Below, in pieces: positions 33,398-44,841 of a DNA stretch of 64,000 nt. The position numbers were made by a program, and so were the translations under genes. This DNA comes from Sphingomonas sp. QA11 (lineage in GTDB: Bacteria > Pseudomonadota > Alphaproteobacteria > Sphingomonadales > Sphingomonadaceae). Position 1 is the first letter of the stretch. Each line of letters starts with the position of its first letter. The stretch spans positions 1,860,001 to 1,924,000 of the forward strand of contig NZ_CP098774.1 in assembly GCF_028473665.1 (NCBI RefSeq). The letters are read 5' to 3'. A model generated the notes under the pieces. That model saw only the letters and a list, made by a program, of their open reading frames with translations. It was not told the DNA's origin and did not search any database.

Positions 33398-35763
33398 GGC
33401 TCGCCCCGTTGCGTCATTTGCCGTTCCGCGGCGGCTTCGAGCACCTGCGTACGCGGCTCGCCGTATTGTACACGGCGCTCTTCACCATTTCGCTCATCGT
33501 CGTCGCGATCGTTGCCCAGGCGATGATCTGGAACCATGCGCGCGAATCGGTCCGCGCCGAATTGGCGACGAGCGGGGCGGTCTATGACCGGATCTGGGCA
33601 CTGCGCGCAAAATCGCTGGCAGGCTCGGCCGATGTCCTTGCCCGCGATTTCGGCTTCCGCACCGCCGTGGCGAGCGGCGACCGGCCAACCATCGAATCCG
33701 CCATCGTCAATTTGCGCGAACGGGCAGACGTCGCCAACGCCTTCGTCGTCGACATGGCCGGCGACGTCCTGGGCGACGGGCCGGCCGATCTCCGCGCCGC
33801 CGTGGCGCGCCTTCCCTCCAGCCTTCCGGGCGACCGCCACGATGCCGTGATCGCCGCCGGCGACGGCGTGTACCGATTGATCGTGTCGCCTGTCCTCGCG
33901 CCGACGGAGATCGGCCGGGTGGTCTTCGCGGTCCCGCTCGATGCCCGCGAGATGCGGGCGCTCGAACGGCTCTCCGCCATCCCGCTGACTGCAACGATCC
34001 TCCGGCGCGGCGCCGATGGCCATTGGGCGTCGAACGACGGCACGACCGACGCCGATCCCGATATCGACAGCCTCGTCGCGCGCAGTGCGGGCGGCGCCAA
34101 TATGGTACCAGCCACGCTCGCCCTTCCCCAAGGGGCTGCCTTCGCGGTGGCCCGCCGTCTCGACGGACGTGGCAGCCAACCAGAGGCGGCGCTGCTGCTC
34201 AGCTATCCGCACGGCAAGGCGCTCGCATCCTATCGATCGCTCCAGGCTGGTATCGCCCTCGCCGGCTTGCTCGGCCTGGCCCTCGTCCTGGTCGGCAGCC
34301 GCCGTCTCGCCAACGGCATCGCGCGGCCGATCACCGCGCTCGATGCCGCTGCGAGAGCGCTTGAGGAAGGCACCCGCGCCGAAGTCGAGGTCCGCGGATC
34401 GGACGAGATCGGGCGGCTGGCGGAAAGCTTCAACCGCATGTCGGCCGGCATCGTCGAGCGCGAGCATCGCATCACGCATCTCGCCTTTCATGATTCGCTC
34501 ACCGGCCTGCCCAACCGCACCTTTTTCCGCCAGCAGCTGGAGGCGAGCCTCGCCCGGGCGCACAAGCTGAACGAAAAGGTCAGTGTCCTCTGCCTCGACC
34601 TGGACGGCTTCAAGAGCATCAACGACACGCTCGGCCATCCTGTCGGCGACGCCCTGTTGCGTCATGTGGGCGCGGTATTGTCCGAGCTCGCCACCGACGG
34701 CCTGGTTTCGCGCCTGGGCGGCGACGAATTCGCGGTGATCCTCGACGATCGCGGCGCCGACGATCGCCCCCGCGCGCTGGCCCAGCTCATTCTCGACCAG
34801 ATGCGCCAGCCGATGCGTCTCGACGGGCATCAGATCGCGACGGGCGCGAGCATCGGCATCGCGATCGGGCCGGGCGATGGCGACGATCCGGACATGCTGC
34901 TCAAAAATGCCGATCTTGCGCTCTACCGGGCCAAGCAGGATGGGCGCGGCGTCTTCCGCTTCTTCGAGCCGGCGCTCGACGCGGCCGCCCGCAAGCGGCG
35001 CCAGCTCGAGCTCGATCTGCGCGAGTCACTCCAGACCGGCCAGTTCAGGTTGAACTTCCAGCCGATCTTCGACCTGAAGAAGGATCGCATCGGCGGCTTC
35101 GAGGCATTGCTTCGCTGGGAGCATCCGACGCGCGGCAACGTCCCCCCGGTCGAGTTCATCTCCGTGGCCGAGGATACCGGGCTGATCGTGGGTATCGGCG
35201 AATGGGTGATGCACGAGGCCTGCCGCCAGGCGGCCGCCTGGCCCGACCATGTCCGCGTCGCGGTCAACGTCTCGCCCTTGCAGTTTCGCAGCACCGGCTT
35301 CGCCAATGTGATCTTCCAGGCGCTGTCGCGCAGTGGCCTCGCGCCGGGCCGGCTTGAGGTGGAGATCACCGAATCGATCTTCCTCGAGGGTGAGAAGTCG
35401 GTCCTCGCGCTGCTGCACCAGCTTCGCGCGATGGGCATCCGCGTGGCGCTCGACGATTTCGGCACCGGCTATTCGTCGCTCAGCTATCTGCGCAGTTTCC
35501 CGTTCGACAAGATCAAGATCGACAAGAGCTTCGTGAACCACGTCGCCGACGATGAAAGCTCAGCGGCGATCGTCCGCGCGATCGTCGATCTCGCGACCGC
35601 GCTCCATATGGAAACGACCGCGGAGGGCGTCGAGGACAACGACCAGCTTGCTGAGCTGCGAGGCCAGGGCTGCAGCAGCATCCAGGGCTATATCTTCAGC
35701 CGACCGGTCGAGGGCGACAAGGTGATGGGCCTGATCGACGACCGCCAGAGCGTGGCGGCCTAG
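33394..35763 (+). CDS. Membrane GGDEF-EAL protein (c-di-GMP turnover)
   Basis: 789 residues: N-terminal helix (about 25-45), periplasmic sensor region (to about 285), second helix, HAMP (about 305-360), GGDEF domain with an intact G442-GDEF, and EAL domain with E570-A-L. Further EAL signatures are present (ESIFLEGEK, ALDDFGTGYSSLSYL, KIDKSF). The usual inhibitory RxxD before GGDEF is not seen. Both cyclase and phosphodiesterase look capable, so the net activity cannot be told. The coupled cupredoxin may be what it senses (inference). Confidence 0.9.
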   Translation: MRLAPLRHLPFRGGFEHLRTRLAVLYTALFTISLIVVAIVAQAMIWNHARESVRAELATSGAVYDRIWALRAKSLAGSADVLARDFGFRTAVASGDRPTIESAIVNLRERADVANAFVVDMAGDVLGDGPADLRAAVARLPSSLPGDRHDAVIAAGDGVYRLIVSPVLAPTEIGRVVFAVPLDAREMRALERLSAIPLTATILRRGADGHWASNDGTTDADPDIDSLVARSAGGANMVPATLALPQGAAFAVARRLDGRGSQPEAALLLSYPHGKALASYRSLQAGIALAGLLGLALVLVGSRRLANGIARPITALDAAARALEEGTRAEVEVRGSDEIGRLAESFNRMSAGIVEREHRITHLAFHDSLTGLPNRTFFRQQLEASLARAHKLNEKVSVLCLDLDGFKSINDTLGHPVGDALLRHVGAVLSELATDGLVSRLGGDEFAVILDDRGADDRPRALAQLILDQMRQPMRLDGHQIATGASIGIAIGPGDGDDPDMLLKNADLALYRAKQDGRGVFRFFEPALDAAARKRRQLELDLRESLQTGQFRLNFQPIFDLKKDRIGGFEALLRWEHPTRGNVPPVEFISVAEDTGLIVGIGEWVMHEACRQAAAWPDHVRVAVNVSPLQFRSTGFANVIFQALSRSGLAPGRLEVEITESIFLEGEKSVLALLHQLRAMGIRVALDDFGTGYSSLSYLRSFPFDKIKIDKSFVNHVADDESSAAIVRAIVDLATALHMETTAEGVEDNDQLAELRGQGCSSIQGYIFSRPVEGDKVMGLIDDRQSVAA

Positions 35764-35863
35764 GAGCACTTCACGCCCGATGACTGGAGGGCTCAAGACG
35801 TCGCCTTGCCCCTCCCCCTCACCGCCCCTCCACGCTATGCGGGACGAAACGAGGAGGATGCCA

Positions 35864-36388
35864 ATGCCGCTTTATGCCATCGACGGAAAACAGCCCGTAG
35901 TCGGAACCGACGTCTGGGTCGCCCCCAGCGCCGACGTGATCGGTGACGCGCGCCTCGCCGACGGATCGAGCGTCTGGTTCGGGGCGGTGATCCGGGCTGA
36001 CAATACGCCGATCATCGTCGGCACCCGCAGCAACATCCAGGAAAGCGCCATGTGCCATTCCGATCCCGGCGCACCGCTGACGATCGGCGCGGACTGCACG
36101 ATCGGCCATCACGCCATCCTCCATGGCTGCACCATCGGCGACAATGTGCTGATCGGGATGGGCGCGATCGTGCTGAATCTCGCGGTGATCGGCGATGGCT
36201 GCATCGTCGGCGCGGGCGCGCTAGTGACCGAGGGAAAGGTGTTCGAACCCAACAGCCTGATCGTCGGCAGCCCCGCCAGGGCGATCCGCACGCTGGACGA
36301 GAAGGCGGCGGCGATGCTCAATGCATCCGCCCAGCATTATGTCGACAAGGGCAAGGCCTATGCCGAAGGCCTGACCAGGGTCGGCTGA
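35864..36388 (+). CDS. Gamma-class carbonic anhydrase-like protein
   Basis: 174 residues of left-handed beta-helix hexapeptide repeats. Zinc histidines are seen in ESAMCHSDPG and TIGHHAILHG. It starts at the second of two close ATGs, 6 nt after GAGGAGG. Homologues (YrdA/PaaY type) are often annotated carbonic anhydrase or thioesterase partner; activity is not certain. Confidence 0.88.
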   Translation: MPLYAIDGKQPVVGTDVWVAPSADVIGDARLADGSSVWFGAVIRADNTPIIVGTRSNIQESAMCHSDPGAPLTIGADCTIGHHAILHGCTIGDNVLIGMGAIVLNLAVIGDGCIVGAGALVTEGKVFEPNSLIVGSPARAIRTLDEKAAAMLNASAQHYVDKGKAYAEGLTRVG

Positions 36389-36410
36389 GTTCCCGCAGGA
36401 CCCGAGGGGG

Positions 36411-37964
<1,554 letters not shown>

Positions 37965-38041
37965 CTATAACGGCCCCGCCAATCTGCTAATCTGCAAAGC
38001 GTCGGCCGCGCCCCTCGCGGCCATATTCGGGGGTTCGCACC

Positions 38042-39028
38042 ATGACTCTCACGCTTGCCGGCCTGGTTCTGGTCGTCGTCATTTTCTATTTCATGACCAG
38101 CATCAAGGTGGTCCGCCAGGGCTATCAGTACACGATCGAGCATTTCGGCCGCTTCACCACGGTCGCGCGGCCCGGCCTCAATTTCTATCCTGCCTTCTTC
38201 TATCGCGTCGGCCGGCGCGTGAACATGATGGAGCAGGTGCTCGATATTCCGGGCCAGGAGATCATCACCAAGGACAACGCGATGGTCGCGGTCGACGGCG
38301 TGGTGTTCTTCCAGGTGCTGGACGCGGCCAAGGCAGCCTATGAAGTCAGCGACCTCTATCTCGCGATCATGCAGCTTTCGACCACCAACCTGCGCACGGT
38401 GATGGGCTCGATGGACCTCGACGAGACACTGTCGAAGCGCGACGAGATCAACACCCGGCTGCTCCAAGTGGTCGATCAGGCCACCGAGGCCTGGGGCGTA
38501 AAGATCACCCGCGTCGAGCTGAAGGACATTCGTCCGCCGGCCGACATCGTCAACGCCATGACGCGCCAGATGAAGGCCGAGCGCGAGAAACGCGCGACCA
38601 TCCTGGAATCCGAGGCCGCGCGGCAGAACGAGATCAACCGCGCCGAGGGCCTGAAACAGGCGCAGATCCTCGAGGCGGAAGGCCGCAAGGAAGCCGCGTT
38701 TCGCGATGCCGAGGCGCGCGAGCGCTCAGCCCAGGCGGAGGCGACCGCGACCAAGATGGTGTCGGATGCGATCGAGGCAGGCAGCAGCCAGTCGCTCAAC
38801 TATTTCATCGCGCAGAAATATGTCGAGGCGGTAGGCAAGTTCGCCACCTCGCCCAACGCGAAGACGATCCTCTTCCCGGTCGAGGCGACCCAGTTGATCG
38901 GCACTCTCGGCGGCATCGGCGAACTGGCGCGCGATGCGTTGGGCAGCGACCGTTCGCCACCGGTGCCACCGGCACCGCCGCGCCCGCCGGTTCGCCCGCG
39001 CGGTCCGTTCGAGGGAGGTCAGCCATGA
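38042..39028 (+). CDS. SPFH/band-7 membrane protein (QmcA-like)
   Basis: 328 residues: an N-terminal membrane hairpin, the SPFH domain (VVRQGYQYTIEHFGRF, VDGVVFFQVLDAAKAAYEVSDL), then a long Glu/Ala-rich coiled coil and a Pro-rich tail. Such stomatin-like proteins organise membrane microdomains and protease complexes. The start of the nfeD-type gene overlaps its stop (ATGA), the standard pairing. Confidence 0.92.
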   Translation: MTLTLAGLVLVVVIFYFMTSIKVVRQGYQYTIEHFGRFTTVARPGLNFYPAFFYRVGRRVNMMEQVLDIPGQEIITKDNAMVAVDGVVFFQVLDAAKAAYEVSDLYLAIMQLSTTNLRTVMGSMDLDETLSKRDEINTRLLQVVDQATEAWGVKITRVELKDIRPPADIVNAMTRQMKAEREKRATILESEAARQNEINRAEGLKQAQILEAEGRKEAAFRDAEARERSAQAEATATKMVSDAIEAGSSQSLNYFIAQKYVEAVGKFATSPNAKTILFPVEATQLIGTLGGIGELARDALGSDRSPPVPPAPPRPPVRPRGPFEGGQP

Positions 39029-39474
39029 GCTTTCTCGGCTTCATGTGGAGCCATGGCGCGCTCTGGCTCGCCGCGGCGCTCGCGCTGGCGATCGCCGAAC
39101 TGATCGCGCCCGGTTTCTTCATGGTCTTCCTTGCGGCAGGCGCCGCCTCGACTGGCTTTGTACTTCTCGCGTTGCCAGGCCTCCCCGTGCTGGTTCAGGC
39201 TCTACTGTTCGCGATTTTCACTGCCGTCGCGGTCGGCCTCGGCCGACGCTGGTATCACCAGAGCGAAGTCCCGACCGAGGATCCGCAACTCAACGACCGC
39301 ACCTCGCGCCTGATCGGAACGACGGCGGAGGTCTGCGACGCGATCACCGCCGGCGAAGGCCGGGTGAAGGTTGGCGACGGCGCGTGGAAAGCCCGTGGCC
39401 CGGACGTCGCGGCTGGCACGGTCGTCCGGATCATCGGGGCCTCGGGGAGCGTGCTGCTGGTCGAACCGGCCTGA
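39025..39474 (+). CDS. NfeD-family membrane protein
   Basis: 149 residues: three membrane helices (about 10-80) and a small OB-fold C-terminal domain (GTTAEVCDAITAGEGRVKVGDGAWKARGPDVAAGTVVRIIG). Short NfeD proteins work with SPFH partners in membrane quality control. It is coupled to the preceding gene. Confidence 0.9.
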   Translation: MSFLGFMWSHGALWLAAALALAIAELIAPGFFMVFLAAGAASTGFVLLALPGLPVLVQALLFAIFTAVAVGLGRRWYHQSEVPTEDPQLNDRTSRLIGTTAEVCDAITAGEGRVKVGDGAWKARGPDVAAGTVVRIIGASGSVLLVEPA

Positions 39475-39493
39475 CGACTGGCTCTTCCCAGAC

Positions 39494-39853
39494 TCAACTC
39501 TTGCCGAACAGTCCCTTGGCGAAACCGGCGATCTCATTCATCGGATTACCGTCGCCGTCCTGGTCGAGCATGCCACCGACCTTGCCGAGCATACCCGACC
39601 CCTGCAGCAGGCCCGCGAACTGACCAAGCGCGCCTTCACCCCCGATATGGCCGACGATCTGCTGGAGAACATCCGTCGGCAGGCCGGTCGAGGAAGCTGC
39701 GGTATCGACCGTGTCAGTGGGAGCGGCGTGCGCCTGACCGAGCGCGACCACGGCGCTTTCGACCTGTTCGGGGCTCAGACCCACCTTGGCCGCGAGGTTC
39801 GTGATATCGACATTCTGGGTCACCTGTCCGAGCAGTCCGTCGAGCATTCCCAT
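39494..39853 (-). CDS. DUF937/YidB-like small protein
   Basis: 119 residues: MGMLDGLLGQVTQNVDITNLAAKVGLSPEQVESAV then a Gly/Leu-rich end (IGGEGALGQFAGLL). This pattern is typical of DUF937/YidB-like proteins of unknown function. The start could also be the third residue. Confidence 0.65.
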   Translation of the reverse strand: MGMLDGLLGQVTQNVDITNLAAKVGLSPEQVESAVVALGQAHAAPTDTVDTAASSTGLPTDVLQQIVGHIGGEGALGQFAGLLQGSGMLGKVGGMLDQDGDGNPMNEIAGFAKGLFGKS

Positions 39854-39894
39854 GATGTGTGTTCCTCAGACCGTGTTGAAGAGGATTCGATCTA

Positions 39895-40347
39895 TCACAG
39901 GGTTGGAAGCGGCGCGAGGTCGGGCGGCAGGAATTTGCGCCGGGCCGCCACTGAAAACAGACGGTCCCTGCTGTAGAAGCGAAGCGGCCAGTCGCGCCTG
40001 CCAATCGGGCTCGCCAGCAGCGCGTTGACGGATTCGACCAGGGTTTCGCTTGTGTCCCGCACCATGAGGTGACAGCGGATCCCGGTGACGAATACGTGCG
40101 TGATCGTGTCGTGATAGCCGTTCATGTCGTCGTTCACCCCGCCGACGCTTTCATTGTAGCGGGAGATGATCCCCGCGATCTCCGCATCGACAGCCACATC
40201 GGGCCGGTCGCGGATCAACCAGAGCGTCGCGGCAAGATGCCCTTCGTGAGTCCAGTCTGCCCGCGGCAAGGTACATGCAAGCAGCCCTTCCCCGATCCGG
40301 TGGATCGCGGCGTCGTCGGCAAAGGGGCGATAGGGAAGGTCGGTCAT
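39895..40347 (-). CDS. Conserved hypothetical protein
   Basis: 150 residues, soluble. ADWTHEGHLAATLWLI and SPIGRRDWPLRFYSRDRLFS are the likely conserved cores, and His-rich WTHEGH may be part of an active site. I recall similar proteins across sphingomonads but no assigned function. It is followed by the DUF937-like gene on the same strand. Confidence 0.6.
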   Translation of the reverse strand: MTDLPYRPFADDAAIHRIGEGLLACTLPRADWTHEGHLAATLWLIRDRPDVAVDAEIAGIISRYNESVGGVNDDMNGYHDTITHVFVTGIRCHLMVRDTSETLVESVNALLASPIGRRDWPLRFYSRDRLFSVAARRKFLPPDLAPLPTL

Positions 40348-40388
40348 CGATCGGGCTCTTTCATTGGCCCGATCGATGACCGGGCAGA

Positions 40389-41996
40389 TCAGGCGGTTTC
40401 GGCGGTCCTGGGGGCGGCTTGTCGAACGCCCTCGTCCACATCGTCAGCGAATTGCGCGAAATTCTCGACGAACAGATCGACCAGCCTGGCGGCCGTCGCG
40501 TCATAGTCGGCTTTGTTCGACCAGGTCTCACGCGGATCGAGGATCGCGCTGTCGACTCCCGGCACGCTCACCGGTACCTTGAAGCCGAAATTCGGATCGG
40601 TGCGGAACTCGGCATTATTCAGGCTGCCGTCCAGAGCGGCGTTGAGCAGCGCGCGGGTCGCCTTGATCGGCATGCGGCGACCGATGCCGTATTTGCCGCC
40701 GGTCCAGCCGGTGTTGACCAGCCAGCAATCCACGCCGCCCTTGGCGATCCGCTCCTTGAGCAGATTGCCATAGACCGACGGATGCCGCGCCATGAACGGC
40801 GCACCGAAGCAGGTCGAGAAGGTCGCGTCCGGCTCGGTCACGCCGATCTCGGTACCGGCGACGCGCGCGGTATAGCCGGAAAGGAAGTGATACATCGCCT
40901 GGTCGGGGGTCAGCTTCGAGATCGGCGGCAGGATGCCATAGGCATCGGCGGTCAGCATCACGATGTTGCGCGGCACCGGCCCCATATTCTCTTCCGAGGC
41001 ATTGGGGATGAAGTCGATCGGATAGGCGCCACGGCTGTTCTCGGCGAGGCTCGCGTCGTCGAGGTCGAGCTGGCGCGTGACCTGATCCATCACGACATTC
41101 TCGAGCACCGTGCCGAAACGCTTGGTGGTCGCGAAGATCTCGGGCTCGGCATCGGCCGACAGACGGATCATCTTGGCGTAGCAGCCGCCCTCGAAATTGA
41201 AGACCGCCGTATCGGACCAGCCATGCTCGTCGTCGCCGATCAGCGTGCGGCTGGCATCGGCCGACAGTGTCGTCTTGCCGGTGCCCGAAAGCCCGAAGAA
41301 CACGGCCGTGTCGCCGTTCGTGCCGATATTGGCCGAGCAATGCATCGGCATCACGCCGGTCGGCGGCAGGAGATAGTTGAGCAGGCTGAACACCGACTTC
41401 TTCATCTCGCCGGCATAGCGGGTGCCGCCGATCAGGATCAGCTTGTCGGTGAAGTTGACCGCGATCACCGTCTCGCTGCGGCAGCCATGCCGTTCCGGAT
41501 TGGCGCGGAAGCTCGGCAGGTCGATGATCGTGTACTCGGCCTCGAAGCCGCGCAGTTCGCTCTCTTCCGGGCGTACCAGCATCGTCCGGATGAAGCTGTT
41601 GTGCCAGGCGAGTTCAGTCACGACCCGCACTCGGACGCGATGCTCGGGCTGCGAACCACCGAACAGGTCCTGGATGAACAGGTCTTCCTTATCCTTCAGC
41701 GCGGCCAGGAAATCCGTCTTGAGCGCGGCAAAATGTTCCGGCGTCATTGCCTTGTTGCTCTTGCCCCACCAGACGGTGTTCTCGGTCTCGGCGTCGCGGA
41801 CGATGAACTTGTCCTGCGCCGAACGGCCGGTGTGCTGGCCGGTCTCGACGACCAATGGCCCGTCCGCTGAAAGCTTGCCTTCGCCGCGCGCGACGGCCGC
41901 CTCGATCAGCTTGGCTGTAACCAGATTCCAGTGCAGGGTGGCGCGTGTCTCAATGCCTTGCGCTTCGAGGCCTGCGTCGGGAATACGATCGCTCAC
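40389..41996 (-). CDS. pckA: Phosphoenolpyruvate carboxykinase (ATP)
   Basis: Converts oxaloacetate to PEP in gluconeogenesis. 535 residues, normal for the ATP-dependent enzyme. [12 protein letters not shown], the P-loop [13 protein letters not shown] and the metal site LIGDDEHGW are present. The start is a GTG (VSDRIPDAG) behind AAGGA; codons further upstream are spurious. In alphaproteobacteria pckA is commonly regulated by the ChvG-ChvI system, whose genes start 181 bp away on the other strand. Confidence 0.96.
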   Translation of the reverse strand: MSDRIPDAGLEAQGIETRATLHWNLVTAKLIEAAVARGEGKLSADGPLVVETGQHTGRSAQDKFIVRDAETENTVWWGKSNKAMTPEHFAALKTDFLAALKDKEDLFIQDLFGGSQPEHRVRVRVVTELAWHNSFIRTMLVRPEESELRGFEAEYTIIDLPSFRANPERHGCRSETVIAVNFTDKLILIGGTRYAGEMKKSVFSLLNYLLPPTGVMPMHCSANIGTNGDTAVFFGLSGTGKTTLSADASRTLIGDDEHGWSDTAVFNFEGGCYAKMIRLSADAEPEIFATTKRFGTVLENVVMDQVTRQLDLDDASLAENSRGAYPIDFIPNASEENMGPVPRNIVMLTADAYGILPPISKLTPDQAMYHFLSGYTARVAGTEIGVTEPDATFSTCFGAPFMARHPSVYGNLLKERIAKGGVDCWLVNTGWTGGKYGIGRRMPIKATRALLNAALDGSLNNAEFRTDPNFGFKVPVSVPGVDSAILDPRETWSNKADYDATAARLVDLFVENFAQFADDVDEGVRQAAPRTAETA

Positions 41997-42177
41997 GGTC
42001 CTTGCTCTCCTGAAATTGGGCGCGCGGTCGATGCCGCAGTTAAATGCCGGAATGTGAGTCGCGCATATCGCCACGGACGGGCAAATGTCCAGTCGAGACA
42101 ATCGAATGCCGCATTGAGTTGAGCGCTGCGCCGGTTTGGACTACCTCACGCGTAACAGCACAAGGGTTGCACCGCCG

Positions 42178-42885
42178 ATGACGGCTTCGATCGCGCTCGT
42201 CGACGACGACCGCAATATCCTCACCTCCGTTTCGATCGCCCTCCAGGCCGAGGGATTCGTCACGCGGGTCTATTCGGACGGCGAGACGGCGCTGAAGGCG
42301 CTGATCGAGAATCCGCCGGATCTCGCGATCTTCGACATCAAGATGCCGCGCATGGACGGGCTCGAGCTGCTGCGCCGGTTGCGCGAGAAGAGCACCACCC
42401 CGGTGATCTTCCTCACATCGAAGGACGACGAGCTCGACGAGGCGCTCGGCCTGGCGATGGGGGCGGACGATTATATTTCCAAGCCCTTCTCCCACCGGCT
42501 GCTGATCGCGCGGATCCGCGCGATCCTGCGCCGCTCCGAACTGGCCGTCGCCGGCACGGCGGGCGAGGAGGAAACCCCCGGCGGGACGTTGGTCCGCGGG
42601 CGACTGGCGATGGATACCGCCCGCCATCGGGTCACCTGGAACGGTGCCGGCGTGACGCTGACCGTCACCGAATTCCTGATCCTGGAGACTCTCGCCCAGC
42701 GACCGGGCATCGTGAAGACCCGCAACCAGCTCATGGATGCGGCCTATCATGACGACATCTATGTCGACGATCGCACGATCGACAGCCACATCAAACGCGT
42801 GCGCCGCAAGTTCAGGCAGATCGACCCCGAGTTCGATGCCATAGAGACCCTATATGGCGCGGGTTACCGATTCTCCGAGGAATGA
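42178..42885 (+). CDS. chvI: ChvI-type response regulator
   Basis: OmpR/PhoB-family regulator of 235 residues: receiver domain (VDDDRN, phosphoacceptor Asp in [11 protein letters not shown], conserved Lys in DYISKPF) and a winged-helix DNA-binding domain ([33 protein letters not shown]). The start at MTASIAL fits the family. The sensor gene overlaps its 3' end by 32 bp. It is first in an operon running to ptsH. Confidence 0.93.
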   Translation: MTASIALVDDDRNILTSVSIALQAEGFVTRVYSDGETALKALIENPPDLAIFDIKMPRMDGLELLRRLREKSTTPVIFLTSKDDELDEALGLAMGADDYISKPFSHRLLIARIRAILRRSELAVAGTAGEEETPGGTLVRGRLAMDTARHRVTWNGAGVTLTVTEFLILETLAQRPGIVKTRNQLMDAAYHDDIYVDDRTIDSHIKRVRRKFRQIDPEFDAIETLYGAGYRFSEE

Positions 42886-44422
42886 CGACCGCGAGCTGAC
42901 GCTTCGCTGGTCCGGGCAGGTATCGCTTACGCCGCGCATCCTCGCGGTCAACATCATCGCGCTGGCGATGCTGGCGGGCGGTTTCTTCTACCTCGACAGC
43001 TATCGCAGCCGGCTGGTCGACAGCCGCGTCGCCCAGGCGAGCCGCGAGGCGCGCCTGATCGCCGAGGCGATGGGTTCGGTCACGCCGGAGCGCCACAATC
43101 TCCTCGCGCTCCGGCTCGCGCGCGATACCGGTGCCCGAATCCGGCTGTACGACGCCAAGGGCACGCTGATCACCGACACGCGCGCCCTGGGGCTGCGCAA
43201 TTTCATCCTGCGCGATCCCGACAAGGAAAACTGGCAGCAGGATACCGCGCGATTCCTCGACGCAGTGATCGACACCGTGGTCGGCGCGCCCCGCGCGCCC
43301 TTGTATCGGGAACGTGCGGAGGGCCTGGAATGGCCAGATGTCCACACGGCGCGCAGCACCGAAAGCGCCCCCGCCACGGTGTGGCGCGCGCCCGATCGCA
43401 CGCCCGTCATCACCGCCGCCGCGGCATTGCCGACGGGCGGTGTGGTGATGACCACCGTCAACGCCCGCGACATCACCCAGACAGTGCGGGTCGAACGCTT
43501 CCGCCTGGGGGTGGTGCTGGCGATCGTATCGGTCGTCTCGATCCTGCTCTCCCTGTTTCTCGCACGGACCATCGTGCGTCCTTTGCGACGGCTTGCCCGC
43601 GCCGCCGTCCGCGTGCGGCTCGGTCGTGCCCGCGAGGTGGTGGTGCCCCGCCTGCCCTCCCGCCGCGACGAACTGGGCATGCTCGCCCGCGCGTTGTCGG
43701 ACATGAGCCTGGCGCTGCGGGCCCGGATCGACGCGACCGAAGCCTTTGCCGCCGATGTCACCCACGAGATGAAGAATCCGCTCGCCTCGCTGCGGTCAGC
43801 GGTCGAAGGCCTCAGTTCAGTCAAGGACCCCGAGTTGCAGGAAAGGCTGCTGGCGATCGTGCGCGACGACGTGCACCGCCTCGACCGGCTGATCACCGAC
43901 ATCTCCGAGGCATCGCGCCTCGACGCGCAGCTCAGCCGCGCCAAGTTCGAGGATGTCGATGTCGGTGCGATGATCGGCGCCCTGCTCGATCAGCGAGCCG
44001 AACGCGGCGTCGAGCGGGACATCCAGATCCGTTTCGACCATCGCCCCGGCGAGGCGCTGGTCGCGATGGGCGAAGGCGCGCGGCTTGAACGCGTGTTCGA
44101 GAATCTGATCGAGAACGCGGTTTCCTTCTCCCCTGATGGCGGCCTGATCGTGGTCTCGGCAGGCCGCGACGACGATGAACTGGTCGTGCGCGTAGAGGAC
44201 GAAGGCCCCGGCGTGCCCGAGGAAGCCCGCGAACAGGTGTTCAGCCGCTTCCAGTCGCTACGGCCAGACGGCGAGGAATTCGGCAAGCATAGCGGGCTCG
44301 GGCTCGCCATCGCGCGGACCATCGTCGAGGGCCATCAGGGCATCATCGCCGTCGAATCGCGCGAGGATCGGCTCAGCGGGGCGCGATTCGTCGTCCGCCT
44401 TCCTATATCGGACCGGCGATGA
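42854..44422 (+). CDS. chvG: ChvG-type sensor histidine kinase
   Basis: 522 residues: membrane helix near 28-48, periplasmic domain of about 170 residues, second helix near 215-235, HAMP, HisKA with His in [12 protein letters not shown], and HATPase with [15 protein letters not shown] and [11 protein letters not shown]. The family responds to acid, cell-envelope and host signals in alphaproteobacteria. It is followed by hprK with an ATGA overlap, the conserved alphaproteobacterial order. Confidence 0.93.
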   Translation: MARVTDSPRNDDRELTLRWSGQVSLTPRILAVNIIALAMLAGGFFYLDSYRSRLVDSRVAQASREARLIAEAMGSVTPERHNLLALRLARDTGARIRLYDAKGTLITDTRALGLRNFILRDPDKENWQQDTARFLDAVIDTVVGAPRAPLYRERAEGLEWPDVHTARSTESAPATVWRAPDRTPVITAAAALPTGGVVMTTVNARDITQTVRVERFRLGVVLAIVSVVSILLSLFLARTIVRPLRRLARAAVRVRLGRAREVVVPRLPSRRDELGMLARALSDMSLALRARIDATEAFAADVTHEMKNPLASLRSAVEGLSSVKDPELQERLLAIVRDDVHRLDRLITDISEASRLDAQLSRAKFEDVDVGAMIGALLDQRAERGVERDIQIRFDHRPGEALVAMGEGARLERVFENLIENAVSFSPDGGLIVVSAGRDDDELVVRVEDEGPGVPEEAREQVFSRFQSLRPDGEEFGKHSGLGLAIARTIVEGHQGIIAVESREDRLSGARFVVRLPISDRR

Positions 44423-44841
44423 GCGAGACGATCCACGCCTCCACCGTGGCGATCGGCGGCCGTGCCGTGTTGATCGAAGGGCCCTCCGGGGCGGGCAAAT
44501 CCGACCTGGCGTTGCGGCTGATCGATCGCGGCGGGGTGCTGGTAAGCGACGATTATACCGTGCTGACGCCCGACGATGGCGTTCTTACGGCAAGCGCGCC
44601 CGCCACTATTGCGGGCAGGCTCGAAGTCCGTGGGATCGGAATCATCTCCGTTACCCATATTGAGCGCGCCCCGGTCACATTATTGGCACGGCTTTCCACC
44701 GAGGTGGAGCGCATGCCGGAGGCCGAGTCGCGCGAGATCGAAGGAATCGCCATTCCCGTGATCGTTATCGACCCGCGCGAGGCATCGGCACCGATCAAGG
44801 TGGAACTTGCCCTCGGTCGCCTGCTAGAGCGCGCGCCATGA
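44419..44841 (+). CDS. hprK: HPr kinase/phosphorylase, short alphaproteobacterial form
   Basis: 140 residues containing only the C-terminal kinase domain: HASTV at residue 6, Walker A GPSGAGKSD at 21-29, and VSDDYTVL. It phosphorylates the regulatory Ser of HPr (Ser48 of the ptsH product in the same operon). It is coupled to chvG and rapZ by short overlaps. It is distinct from the long kinase homologue in the RiPP cluster. Confidence 0.93.
   Translation: MSETIHASTVAIGGRAVLIEGPSGAGKSDLALRLIDRGGVLVSDDYTVLTPDDGVLTASAPATIAGRLEVRGIGIISVTHIERAPVTLLARLSTEVERMPEAESREIEGIAIPVIVIDPREASAPIKVELALGRLLERAP

Noticed and set aside
40419..41870. 483-residue plus-strand open frame
   Set aside because: Antisense to pckA; composition is typical of shadow frames.
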